Shown piece by piece: positions 12,675 through 30,100 of a stretch of 64,000 bases of DNA (within the stretch, counting starts at the first letter, position 1; each line of letters begins with the position of its first letter). The stretch comes from Nemopilema nomurai. Taxonomy: Eukaryota; Cnidaria; Scyphozoa; Rhizostomeae; Rhizostomatidae. The stretch spans positions 62,001 through 126,000 of the forward strand of contig ML133420.1 in NCBI GenBank assembly GCA_003864495.1, in the 5' to 3' direction. The notes under the pieces are model-generated. The model was given only the letters and a program-made list of their open reading frames with translations. It made no database searches and was not told the origin of the DNA. Position numbers and translations under genes: made by a program.

Positions 12675-14601
12675 CCCTGTCTAGCCTCGTTATCATGCGA
12701 GGCATACACATACGAAACAAAGTTCAGTTGCAGACTGGGGTCTCGTACAACAAGGATCAACATCTCTAAACAAATCAGCAAAAAACTTGACAAGCCCCCT
12801 TGAAATCCGTTTTGGCATTTTTTCAATGAACCTACATTTACCGCCATAAAATTTGTTTTCCTCCCAGGAACAAGATTTATATTTACTGCTGATATTAAAC
12901 ACCTGGACTGGACAATAAAAATGGCCAACAGAGCTGTTTGGTTTTACTCCCACATAGCCAGTCCCTTTCGCTGTACCACGCAGCCTAAACTACGATTTGC
13001 TTCTGGTCTGCAGCTGTCCTTTCAGAAAATGACGCCCTCATCATGAGGGAATGTCTCAATCATTTACTCACCTCTTGACTTCGAAGCTGTGCCGTAACTT
13101 AATCAAAGAATGTTCCTTATCAGTTGAAGTCAAATTTTGCAGAACTTAGTATGGGAGCGTAAACACACACATGTAGCGCTCACAAAAATTATCACAGGGA
13201 AATGACAGAATAATTTCGTGCCTCTAATTCTGATTATTATGTTGATGGTCATGCCCTCTGAAAAGGCATGACTGGCCTTTGTTCTCTCCTGCGTCACTCC
13301 CATTGTTAGGCATGACCAAACATGGGAAACCAGCGTTATGGGCATGACTAAACAAAAGCGCATGACTACAACACAGGGTTTGGTCATGCTCATAGTTATG
13401 GGCATGACTAAATTGGAAACCCTCTGTTTTAGTCATGCCCGACAATAGAAGAGCATGACTAAACTTCTGTACAACCATTGGGCTTCAAATGCGAATAGCA
13501 TATGCTTTTCATAAGGAGGAAGGGGCTTTCTTTTTACAAAAATCAATTTTTTTTAAAAATTTTATCTCTGAAAATGGATGGTCATGCCCGGCATGACTGG
13601 CATGACCGATAGCTACGCTACTGCTGGTATAAGTCCTTTAACGGCTGAGAGGGCCTTCTCAAGGTAACATGAGCCCTCTTGCCACCTAATAAAACAGGTG
13701 AAAGGCTAAGGGCTTAGATCTATTGATATTCTGTAATGCAACGGCTTGGCTACCCAAAAACATTGCGCCAGTTTCAGAAAGGACTTTGCTGTCCTATTGA
13801 TCATCTTTTACTCATGTTTCAACCCATGAACCTGTAACTAATATCATAAGTGTTCGGCAGTAAGGTGAGCTTTGGAGTTTGATCGTGGCACTTTGAAGAT
13901 AAGACACAGAATTAAAAGAATCGAAGTGATCGAAAGGAATTAGTTGTAGCCTTCTATCGTTCGTCATCAAAATATTTTACAAAATCTTTCTGCGTAGGAA
14001 AAAGAACTATCTTAAGAAGACGTGTTATCAAAGTATCAAATGGAATGATCAGTAAATTGTAACATAATTTAACTAAGGTTCTAAAAGTGTTTCGATTTGA
14101 AGATTAACAACACCACGATTATCCTTAAAGAGAATAGAAAAATATTGGCAACACGCATTATCAACAAGACGGTTAGTAAATATGTCTTTTACGAGGATGA
14201 AATGCTGGACCTAGTTTGCATAAATTGACCCACTACAGTGCAGCTTTATTCCTTCACTTTTCACTTCACGCCATTAAATCCTTTATTTCCTTAGTATCTC
14301 CTTATTTCAACTAAATATTCAGGGAAGTGGATGGCCATGTAACAAAAAGTATTGGTCAAATCAAGATGCACACACGCATCATATCACTTGGCGGCCTAAA
14401 CCATGACAAAATGTCAAGAGAATTCCCAAACCTGTTGCCGGTGTTAAACACACTGACCGGGCGTATGAGTCACCAATTGGAAAAGCTATTCAATTTTTGA
14501 GACTTTCTTTTTACAATTCATTCGCCTTTATACAATTCTGCCAATTCGCTTTTTACAGCTGCAGTCAATTCTGGTGCTAGAAAACACAGCTGGCACTTCC
14601 C
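12675..14601. other. Intergenic: PGAP2 5' side and SH2D4 3' side
   Basis: Contains the presumed PGAP2 promoter, the GCATGAC word cluster listed separately, and probably the 3' UTR of the SH2D4-type gene; possible AATAAA hexamers on the minus strand lie near 14244 and 14280. Open frames here (12632-12953 minus, 13130-13478 minus) overlap each other or follow the repeat and show no domain. Confidence 0.45.
13248..13606. repeat. Cluster of GCATGAC / GTCATGC words
   Basis: I count about twelve copies of GCATGAC or its complement in roughly 360 bases, often extended to GGGCATGACTAAA. Both orientations occur. The right end holds the palindromic arrangement GGTCATGCC ... GGCATGACC. Spacing is irregular, so this is not a simple tandem repeat. 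Confidence 0.85.
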
Positions 14602-19017
<4,416 letters not shown>

Positions 19018-19814
19018 CTAGCTTCAATACCAAGCTAAGAAAAGAAAGAGGAATAAAACTACAGTTGCAACCACATTTGCAGACTGATCTTAATCATTTA
19101 TTATGGCAATGAGTAATAAAGATAGTAATAAAGATTAAATTACATATATATAATAATAGGTAAAGATACTAAAACATCAGCTATGCTCATGACTGCCAAT
19201 GTTGTTACCTGTTGATTCCACAAATTTTGAAATAAAAGCATGCCTAGGTATTCAAGCAAATAAAAGCAAGGCTATCATTTTACATCTCAGATTAAAAAGG
19301 ACATCCTACCACTAGACTTTGGCCAACATATAGAGCAATAAGATAAATAGGATCACAGAAATAGATTCCTACAAAGATCGTTTATAGAAAAAATTTTTGG
19401 TACATATAGATGCAATAGAAGCTTATCTCGATTGCATTTTAAATTATTTGAAAAATCCTTTCAACACAAGTAGTAGAAGTATCATTACATTCACATGATT
19501 AATAAAATCATACACATATAGGGTTTCATCCAACATAAGTAGAATTAAGTGAGCTAAAATATATATTATTAACTCAACCTTGCACTGCAAAAAAATTGAA
19601 TTCCCACATTAATTCTTAGAGGTTTTTAGAAACCTTCAAAATAGAGAGAAAAAACTGAAACATGTTTTTGCATCTTTGAGTACTTTGTCCATCACTTATA
19701 AGTATGAAAATTTCACTAAATAACTAAAAGCTAAGAAAATAAATAAACCAGATCTAATAATTAATAAGCATTGATGCCAACCTTGTCAACCTGAAAAGAG
19801 CATACAACTTACAT

Positions 19815-20803
19815 TTATCTCTGCTGCTTTAGGAGATTTCCAATCCAGTAAAAAATGAAAGCAATGGCAGAAAGGCAGAAGAAAAGGACAATAAAAGTTG
19901 CAATGCAGCAAACTGGTAGTCTTTGAGGCATGGAAATAAGTCTACCAAAATGCCATATCCAGTGATCTGGGTCTCTAAAAATAAAATTAAAAAAGTTAGC
20001 ACTCTAGTTAATCTCTTCTTGCCTTAAAGCTAAACCAGCTGCCAGTCACTGTTAGTTTTACATCAAACTATCCCGGGTTCAAGGAAGAAACAGATACCTA
20101 TATGACCTATGGTTGAAATACCCATCTACAATTTTTCTAGTGTGTTTCCGTGTACATTCTTTGTAATCATCACCAGCTAATTTTTAATTCACCACCTTCC
20201 AATTTAGATACTGACAACTGTATTTTGCCATTCATTGAGTGGGTACTGTAATATGCAATCAGCATGCTGCATGTATAATGTCCGGAGACAACATATGACC
20301 GAGCTCAAAGGTATTTCTAAAGAAGAGTGTCATACTATCGCTGGGTGGTGTGCTGTAGCAACCTCTACAAAATAGTTGATAAGCATTGATTCTAGAGCAT
20401 TAGAATTATAATCAACCAAAGGTACTTCCTTTATTTGAAACAACTAGTTTTGAAAATTTATGTTTAGGTATTGGTAAATTTGTGCTCTGAACACCATGCA
20501 CCGTGTGATTACTACATATTTTGCCGACTGCTAAAATATTGGATGAACTTTGTGCGTTGCAACGGCTGAAGAGTTTATCAAAACAGTCTTTGAATAATTT
20601 TCCAGTATGACCCAAATAAAAACTTGTAAGATGAATCAAATTTTAGAAATTTATCATTTTATTCAATAGGCTAATATAAATTTAGGCCATGTCTGACAAC
20701 GTCAACAAACAACATCGAACCAAATGGTGGCCTGAGCATTTCACAATCGAAAGCCCAGCGAACACAAATGACTTCCATACCTTTGCTCCCAGTTCTTGAA
20801 CAT
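19815..20803 (-). CDS. Possible small single-pass membrane protein
   Basis: Two exons, 20781-20803 and 19815-19974, joined by a good GT-AG intron in phase, give 60 aa beginning MFKNWEQRDPDHWIWHFGRL and containing one strong hydrophobic helix (VCCIATFIVLFFCLSAIAFI) before a short basic end LLKQQR. The ATG context is weak. Upstream, to about 20903, the same frame stays protein-like and hydrophobic (LEQLISSYDLFKLIKALNAL) but begins after a TGA, while a well-placed ATGGCG at about 20933-20938 opens a different frame of 33 codons. So the real protein may be longer and frameshifted here, or the annotated ATG may be wrong. No family recognised. Confidence 0.4.
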
Positions 20804-21384
20804 CAATAACAATATACCTAGTAAACAAAGTGCATTTAATGCCTTGATGAGCTTAAAAAGATCGTATGAGGAAATGAGCTGCTCCAGGAAGTGAGGGTGT
20901 CATGTTTCAGTGTATCCGAGTCGTCACAGGACGCCATTTTGACTCCGACTATTGTCTGTTAAGGTGATTCTCGGCTGGTCTCCACCGCAGAGACAAAGTG
21001 CATTGTTGACAGCCTACAACATTTGGCAGTACAAGAACATGCAGTGCTTGCAAAGAAAGTAGGGGTACTGCTTCCCTTGTGACACTCAGTAAAACAATAT
21101 AAAAACCTTTATTAAAAGAATCATTGAACCACTCCATCTTAACTCGCCTTTGATATAACATTGAGTTATCTTATCGCTGGCAAAATTTAACAGTTAGAGA
21201 CACAGAGATATAGCCAAGAAGAGAAACATCTGTGCATCCAGTTTAAAATATGTAATTATGTAAACGAATGGCTTACGCAAAAACAGGCCTGGAATAATCT
21301 AATTTACAGCTATTTAGTAGCATTGTAGCTAGAATCCTGCTGCACAACGCTAGGGTAATCTTTCACAATTTGTTGATGCATATG
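20804..21384. other. 5' region of the small gene; promoter-like
   Basis: Includes the ATGGCG-containing stretch near 20933 (CAAAATGGCGTCC, which also resembles a YY1-type promoter motif) and otherwise unremarkable AT-rich DNA up to the hAT-like element. No other gene seen. Confidence 0.35.
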
Positions 21385-22789
21385 CAGGGGTGGACTGGCA
21401 ATTTTTCGGTCCGGACACTTTTTGATCAAACCGGTTCATAATAAGGGCAAATCGAGAACTTCTCGGAAAATGAGAATGAAAGTTAACTTTCAAGGAACAC
21501 AAGATTTCAAATGAATGATTTGCAAAAGGTTAAATGCTTAAAAGAACGTGTTTAACAGAATATGGTAAATACGTCATTTGCTGACTAATTAAACAAATAA
21601 TTAAACTCATCGGTTTGACTTTGTCTCTGAATGCAGCAACTTCATATACGTATCACAGCAGTAAGCGTAAGTGTAATGATTTGCAAATATGCTGATAATG
21701 TGATCGTTCTGGATGTCATCTAATAGACATATTTCCTAGAACATTAACATTAAGGGCTAAAGGTTTGACAGCGAAATACTTCTAAAAAGTGGAAAAGCTT
21801 CTTCCACACTCCACACGTGTCACTGCCAGGTAATTAGAAGCTTCATGAGAATCTGAAAATGCAGACGATTGTATGTTGAACTGGTTTAGAATATCGAATA
21901 CTCATGAAAAGCAACAGAAGCATCATCATCGGTAGCCCAAAAATATCAATTTATAAAATTCTGACCCCAAAAGGAAAACACAAGCACCCCTGTCAAACTT
22001 ATATCGTGTATCCTAGTACCCCTCTGGGGGTCGCGTGCATTAGACTTAAGGTGGTAAAGGTCTAATGAAGTTGGTGTGTTAGACTTACTAACTTGTATAC
22101 GTTTTTTGAAAAGAGCAATAGCAAGGGGCAGCTGTTGGTTGTGAAGTTTTTCGTCTTTTGTTTACTAAAACAGTTTTCAAGCACTACTCGCCAAGTTTCA
22201 ATGCACCACCTTTGATTGAAGTCTTCTTGCTCTTTCCTTGTTTAACGAAAGTCCACTTCATTTCATCATATTACAGAGGACATCGCTAAAAGTATTCTCA
22301 TTAGAGTTTAAAATTAGACTTGAATAATTCAAAATCTTAAATTTATTCCATTCAGTTCTACCTTTTGCTTAGGCATCCTCAGGACCAACTTCAAGTTAAA
22401 ACTAAAAAGATACCCGGGAAGGTAAAAATCTTATGTATCGCATTCCAATGGAGTCGTTCAAATATATCATGTCGCCGAAAGGGAAATACGAGGGAAAATA
22501 TAACAAGGTGTCAGTAAGATGTTTATTGAAGAATGTGTTTGGGCTGCTGTGACAAAATGAATTCAAAGTTTTGATTGTTTTGAACATGCTTTCAAGTATT
22601 TGCATGTATATTTAATTTTTTCCTCGCAAAGTCTCTGAAAAAGCAAGGCAAAGAGCTCAACGCGTGGGTATTTTTGTCGCCTCGCATTCACTTTTTAGGT
22701 CAAATCATTTTCTTTCCACCTTTATCAACCGGCCCAAAAAACCAGCCGGCTCCTCGGGCGATCGCCCCCGACCAGCCAGTCCGCCTCTG
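21385..22789. mobile_element. Non-autonomous hAT-like element, 1405 bp
   Basis: The left end reads CAGGGGTGGACTGGC and the complement of the right end reads CAGAGGCGGACTGGC, 13 of 15 matching terminal inverted repeats starting with CAG as in hAT transposons. The flanks are TGCATATG at 21377-21384 and TGCAAATG at 22790-22797, 7 of 8 identical, which fits the 8-bp target duplication of hAT elements. No transposase frame is present inside, so it would need a transposase supplied elsewhere. The right end is unusually GC-rich (about 22735-22789). Confidence 0.85.
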
Positions 22790-22797
22790 TGCAAATG

Positions 22798-24182
22798 GCA
22801 TTCTGCTAGTCAGTAGTCAGTTCAGAAATTCCTATCAGCGTGCTAACCAACTATTCATAACAGGACGTGGTGGACCAAGCCTAGGTAGCAAGCAATTAAA
22901 GAGCTAAAGTTTTGCTTGCAAAATAGATCATGGAAAGGTCATGACAGTTTCTTTAAAGATCAAAAAATAAAATGAAGAACTCTTTGAAAGCTCTTTTCCT
23001 GTAACTGTTTCTAAACTTGTTCATCTGTGTCCCATTGCCATCTCCTTAAGCAGGTCCGATCATAGCCATCGCTATTACGCAAGTGAAACCACATGACCAA
23101 AGAACTAAATCACTCAAAGCAGTCTTAGCTGCCAGTCTGATACCGAAATAAACTACCTTCCACTGGTTGTTGAATTGAAATGTCCGTGTTGTCCTGCAAC
23201 ATGTCAGTTAACTTCATATTTCAAATAGCAGAGAGAGCCTTTCAATAAAAAAGCAGGTATCCTTCAAGTAAATAATCATATAAAACATTAAATATTCACA
23301 GACATCTATTTACATATACAATTAAAATCTCACTGTTTACACACGACGAATGACTAGCGACATAACGATAGCTAATCAATAAAAATTTGAAGCAGTTTGA
23401 CTGCCGTTCACGAGGTAGCCCGGAGCCTAAGAGAGTGTTAAATATGACAATACTAGCTCTGAGCCCCGATAAAATAGACAACCAGATAACGATTGTTGAT
23501 GTAAGAGCGATTGGTATGTTTTCCTAAAATTTTTACCATTTAGTCTGAATAAGATTTGTAGCAAGCGTGCTGTAAAAAGCTTAGGCAGTTGCTTTCCCTT
23601 GTAGAAAAATACTCTTCAAATGACTGTTCTCTAGCTCCCACCATAAGAACAGAATTTTCTAAACTTCCACTGATTTGAAAGCATTGCGTAAGGATTAAAG
23701 TATATCAAAAAGTGGAAAGCAATCTCTTCTAATCATATCTTGAAAATAATACAATAGTAGTGCTGTATTCTGGCCCATTAGAGAAGAGACTGCTGGGCAA
23801 ATTCTGCGACATTTTATGACAGGAAAACTGGAAGTATATCCTTCACTAAATGACAAACAACTCAACTGCTTCATACAACATTGATATATCTTCATGTAAT
23901 ATCTGCTTCAAAACAGTTGCTGTTCTCTAATTTGTCAAAAGACTCCAGACTTTATACAAGGTATGCAGAGTTCTCGTCTACGGAACCACCTCGTAATTAC
24001 GAAAAGGTATCTTGTCCTTGTGTTCATCGACAGGTACCTTTCCAGCCCATCGCGTGACCGCATTTTAATATCATAAAAATAAATTCTGCTGTGGATCATG
24101 TTATATGGCCCACTGAAGACCGGGGGTTATCGGATTCTTCAGCTTTTCACTGTAGCAAGTGAGCCTCAAACCTGAGCATGAT
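22798..24182. other. Between hAT-like element and Wnt stop; no gene seen
   Basis: AT-rich. The part next to 24183 is presumably Wnt 3' UTR. Short open frames (23296-23481 and 23695-23895, both minus) have no recognisable content or splice context. Confidence 0.4.
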
Positions 24183-27100
24183 TTAGCTTCTAATCATATT
24201 GGTTTTTGGCTTTCTTCTTTTCTTTCGATCTTTTCTTTGTCTTCGCTTATTCCTCCTGTTCTTGCGTTTCCACCTTTTTCCTTCCCTTGAGTTTGTGTTT
24301 GACTGTTCTTTTTCATTCTCCTCTGGAGACTTACAATAATGTTTCTCAACCACGCGCATACACTTCTCACAAGCGACTTTGCAGCACCAAATAAATTTGC
24401 AATTACAGTTCACACTCTCTGTGACCTTTAAGAGAAAGCATACTGATAATTCGAAAAATCAGTTGAAAGACATGAATGCAAAACGTTTTCATCAATAGAA
24501 TTAACAGATCATCGGTATTCGTTAAGTTGAAGTCAACTTTAAAATATTTCTCAAGTGTGTTAAATTGCATTAAAAGGGAAAATGTGAAACTATTTTCTAA
24601 ACAGTCTAACAATCGTAAGCTCGACAAAACATTGAAGGATACACATTAACATGAAAGTTGCAGAGGGCTCCAGCTATCTTTGCATATAAGATTCACAAGA
24701 CATTAAGAGGTAAGCATATAAAAAGGAAGTGAATATCATGAATAAATATTCAAGTTGTCGTACCAATTTGCTTTTGTAGCCGTGTCCACAGCAGAGAATA
24801 TCACAACTGTTTTCAGACAAAGAAGATTTGATGCACTCCCTCCCGGCGGTCCCAACAATGCCTTCTTTCAGACTTCTGCGACAATAGTTTGGCGACTGCT
24901 CTAGGTATATAAGGTCACCTTTCACAAACTTGCTTACTATTTTGTCTAGATTGACGAGCTTGTTACTGGACTGGTCCAATGTAACAAGCACTGCACTGCG
25001 ATACTTTTTGTGCAAGAAATCGCCGACTTTCTCGAGCGGAGGCAAAGATCGGTGGCAATATTTGGTTGTGCAGGAGCCAGACATGCCATGGCACTTGCAA
25101 GGCATCTCCATATTCATCTGCACGGCCTAAATAAAGATAATAACCAAAATTAAAAAGATAAATCAATATTGTAGATGTTTTACAGCCTTTGTAAATCTTT
25201 AGAGATAAATATTGTAAAGGTTTACCATAACAAAAGCATTGTTAAACAGGTAAACCACCTTGAAATACATGTAATTTTTTATCACAAATGTTTCTTCAAA
25301 AAACGTTAAAATGGCATGCAAAAATTTCTCAATACAACTCCACTTGGCAAGGTGCGAAAGGTCTTATCTTGTATCCTACAACGCCTGCAAGCAAGTATAC
25401 AATTATGCTTTGTGTTATCTAGGCAATAACGCTCCTGATTAGCCATTTATGAAAGGTGTGCCGCTTTGGACCTCTCTTGCAAAAATGCCGCGATGATTAA
25501 ATTGCGTAGGTTTTCTAAAAGCACGCGCTCTATTTATTCTCTGCCAATATGGGGAAGGCTAAATAAAACATAAGCGTCTAAAAATAATGCACATGCGAAA
25601 TTTATCGATACACAACAAAATTAGGCCACTAATCGCTTTTTAAATTATGTTTGCGTAGGAAGTTCAGGAACACGCCGCAAATAGAGCTCCTTTTGATATG
25701 ACGAAAAAGTTGAGCCAATTGTGTAAGGGCTCCTCATTGAGAGAGGCTCATTACCTACACAGGTCTACCGTGTCAAACATTTACAGTCGAATTCCGTTTA
25801 CTGGAACTAGACGTAAATAAGAGAGATACTTAAATGGAATCCCTATTCTAACGCTTTAAGTTGACGAAGGAAGTTGTGCTTCATGGGCCTATTTGTGTTC
25901 AAAGAAACTCTGCTTGACTTTTTTTGGGAGCTCTGCTTCTTTACGACCGATCTCTTGGTGAGCAATAATGGAAAAACTTCATATCAAGCAACATTCCTGC
26001 AGTGTCTTGGTGCAAATGTAAGGCAGTAAACGTCGTTAGCGAATACCTGTCTTCAAAAAAATGGTAGCATCAACAATTTTGATTTTTTATTTTCTTTTAA
26101 AAAATATACTCTTTTGAACTTTAAGTCTGAGGAAATAAAGCCAATCCTTAGGAGCTCACATGTGGCAAAAAGCGGCGGGGAAAGTTTGCACCAGTGTAAC
26201 TACTTCATGCCATTTGGTATTTTGCATCTCACGTTGTTCAAAATGATAGAGTTAAGCACAGACTTATAATAATCTGTATTAGATTTTTAAAACATTTTGG
26301 TTGTTTTAATTATTGTAACTCCTCTAAAAACAAGTTGTTTTACAGCTAATTTCCAAAGAGACCTCTTTTTCAAGCCAGTTATCGGCAGTTGATTTAGAGT
26401 TGCTACCCTGAACCCCCTATGCCTGGATTTGAGAAGAACACAACTAGTCGTCGATAGCATTGGTAGCTATCCATTTCTGTACATGGGTGAAATTTGAAAG
26501 CCGGTAATTGGAACTGATTTCAAATAAACATATTTCCTTAACAGCATAGAATATCCAGTACTGGTCAGTTCAGATACAAATTAAGCTTCTGCTTGTCAGG
26601 CCTTATTGTATTCTGGTAGTAGACACGATGCTTGCCCTTTCAAAACACCATTGGCAACAGAAAGATGCCCTTTTCAAACAAAAGTTACCAGTCCTTTACT
26701 TGTCAATTTGAGTCATTTGACTCTCTAGTTGCTTACGTTTGGGTGGAAATTGAAAACAGATCATTTTAATTCATTTGAAATAAACAAGCTTTCTTCATGG
26801 TGGTCTGTCATTAACGACAATGAACATTAGCTAATGCGTCGATACGCTTCCGGAGTTGAATGCTCCAATTCGGTGACACAATAAAGAAAAAATTTCAGCC
26901 AAATAGCACCGTAATCTAGACTCAGTCATTGATTACGCTGTACACGGCCGACTCAATGTACGCGCAACGCGAAAACAATCCTAGAACGGATAAATACCAT
27001 CTAGGCCTACACTTGAGTGCATGATCTAATGAAATGCAAGAGTGAAGCAGCTTTCCAATTAGGAAATCGCTTTCATTAGATACCAAATTCTGTTGTGCGC

Positions 27101-30100
27101 ATATTGGCATTAATCCCACCTATGACGCTTCCTTTCGGGGAACTCAAAGCTTTCAGTTAATTACTTCAGAACAAAGAGTAAAATAGACTGACAATTAAAA
27201 TTCAAACGACTTGACGACTGCTCGGGAATCAGATAAGATGCTTCACAACGAACGAGATTCAAGAAAAATAAGTGAATCCTCGTTTGGGATTTAACTCACC
27301 TGGCGGCCAGCCTCGTTATTGTGTTTATTCAACAAAGCACGAGCATCGTTGACGACCTCTCTTGCATCCAAAAAGGCGCGGGAAAATTCCATTCCGAACT
27401 TGATATTATCATTGCAGTTGTCCCAAATGAAGCCATCACCATAGAAGCCATGCATGGTACGGTCACACTTGCACTCGTCTCTAAGTTCACCTCGACTGCA
27501 CGACCGTGTCACTTCGTGTACCACCCCAGCTGATGACACTGCGTGGAAGAATGCTGACTCTCGGTTTGCTGCAAAGAGACAAAGACCGATTAGCCTTTTC
27601 GCGGGACCCAGGCGAACCTTGTCCTGTCGCTTGTTATGCTATTGGCTACTCGAAGCGGCTGCAAAAGTCCAGTAAAAGATAGAGGCTTATATGTGGGTGC
27701 ACATGCCACTATGCTAAGGATAAAAAGATAGAACAAAACATGATTTACGAAACTTTGTTGTGAGGAAAGGCAGGTCTGTTGGTTATTTATTCAGAATGGG
27801 ACTGAATTGGTTTTTCGAGCAGTAATGGCCGCCATCAACTTACTGGCGGCTGAAGCCCTAATTAAGCCGAAAGAAGTTGACTTGGCAGAGCAGAGACTTG
27901 ATTGCAATAGTCATCACGATTTAACAATAGTAACCAATGCTAGACAGTTGAATAAGCCTCAGTTAGGTGTTTATAAAACGAGGCCAAGAGGCATTGAGCT
28001 CGCAACACGGCCGAGCGATTAGAAGCGGTTGCCTAATGCATTTATGTGGAATAAAATAAAAAAGAGGATATTATGCTGGAATAGGAGACGCTAATTGACA
28101 AGATTTTGTAGGGAATTTTCCAACTAGATGAAATTATTACAAGTAATATACCTGCTTCTGAACCGGAGTCTATCTAAACTGTTCTTTGTTACTACCCGGA
28201 TAGACTTTGTTGCTTTCAAAAATCAATATTTTGATACCGGTACATGCTGTCTAAGCAAAAACTTTCCCACAATCAATCTCAAAGTGCCCCACAAGCCTTG
28301 GCTGGATGCGAAGATATCGCAAACCATAAATCATTCGAAAATATTAAGCAAAAAGGAAGTGCTTGGATGGCCAAAACGACATGGCAGCCCCGTTTCACTG
28401 TAAAGTTTCGGAAGTAAACGCGGGATCTATGAATCAAATACGGTTTTTAGATCTCTCAGAGGGTCTGAGAGTTTGATTAGCCATCAAACTGAAGGTTTCA
28501 AATGTATAATTATATATATATATATATATCTGTCATAATCATCGACATGGAATAGGAGTGGGTAGTTTCAGGGCATGCAGGTTACGCACGTAATTTAGAC
28601 CCAGGTCAGCTGATGAGAAAGTTATCGTTCTGCGGCTAATTGCAAAGACAATGAAATGTCCATTGATCTGCTTTAGAAAATGTTTAGATCAAAATGTGTT
28701 CTAGTCGGAAATTTCAAAGATTAAGTAAAACTTTAGGGAATTTTGAGATGGAATTTTCTTTAGAATTGAGAGGGCTCGCAGGAGTACAAGTGAAAACGAG
28801 ATAATTACATCGCTATAAATACAATGGCCATAATAAATATTAGGCACTAGCAACGCGAAGTTAATCATTAGAAGGCCATATAAACAGATTACAACGAATT
28901 TTTCTCTATTCAAAAAGTACGTGCCTGGAGGTCTCGTGCGTCGTATATACAGCCTGTTTGTTTCAGGAAAAGCCTACCGTGGTGGTTTTATGAAAACAGC
29001 TTATTTGTGAAAACAAGAAAGGCGTAGTAATCCCAATATTTTTTTAGCAAAATCCAAAAGGCCTACAGGACCCCTTTCAACTCCTGCTTGTTAATGAGCA
29101 TGCCGCTCCCAGGCAATCAAGTAGTGACCCTTGGGAAACAAGCAGCGTAGACATATTCTGAAGGGCAGAAGTGGACTGTGTGGCGCTTGACAATTATTAT
29201 TGTCATGATGACTTATCACGACTGACAAAGATGACGGGGGTATCCAAGTTTGCAAACAGCCACACCCAATGAGCTGGGGGTACATTTCAGATTGAGTTTG
29301 TGTCGTGCTGAATGGCTTCTTGATAAAAAATTCATTGGCTGGTTCAATGAAAGTTTATCTTATGAATAGAAGTCCAAAAGGCACGGGGCACATCCTGCGG
29401 GACCCCAAGGGTGTTAAGAGGCCTTCATTTTAAGCTAGAAGAGCATCGGGTATCTGAGAATGCAATGATAGCTTATAGCATTTAAGATTATATCTTCAAT
29501 TAGTTCAATTGATGATGGATTTGTTTCTAGATGCTTTGATATAAAATAAATCTCCTCGCAATCCTGCAGAAATCTAATATTATCCAAAAGGTTATAGCAT
29601 GATTTGATAATGGCCAACAGAGATTGAATCCTGGCACAGGATAAGCGCTCTTTTTGTCAGCAGATGCTCCGGTTAATTGGAAACAGGGTCATGTCAAGAC
29701 GAACGAGGAAATCTCAGCTTTAGAGGGGTTCAACAGAAAACTCGGCGAATCCTTTTCCCGTAGCTATTAAGGCAAGAATGTTGCGAGAAGAGCCGCTCCT
29801 TTGCTGCGGCTTCACTTGGATGCTCCGCCATGGGAAGTCAGACGAGATGCAACACGGTTCCACGAGTGCAACCACCCAGCAAGAAGTGGAGGCTTCTTAA
29901 AAGATACCAAGGGGCAGAGATCTTACCATGGTTCAAATATAGGAAAGGCAAAACTGCACGTTTCTTCACCTGTGTGTATCTTAAGAGGTTCATCTATACC
30001 ACTAGGATATCGTTAAGCGACCTAAAGAGAAATCAATTTATGACAAGTTCAAAAGACAAGATTGCCCTAGGGCTACAAGCTGTTCTGGTGAACTAAGAAG

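Noticed and set aside
24674..24763. Extension of the Wnt exon past KSKL (VRQLEYLF...)
   Set aside because: A donor at TTG|GTACGA joins in phase to VTESVNCNCKF, restoring the Wnt C-terminal domain.
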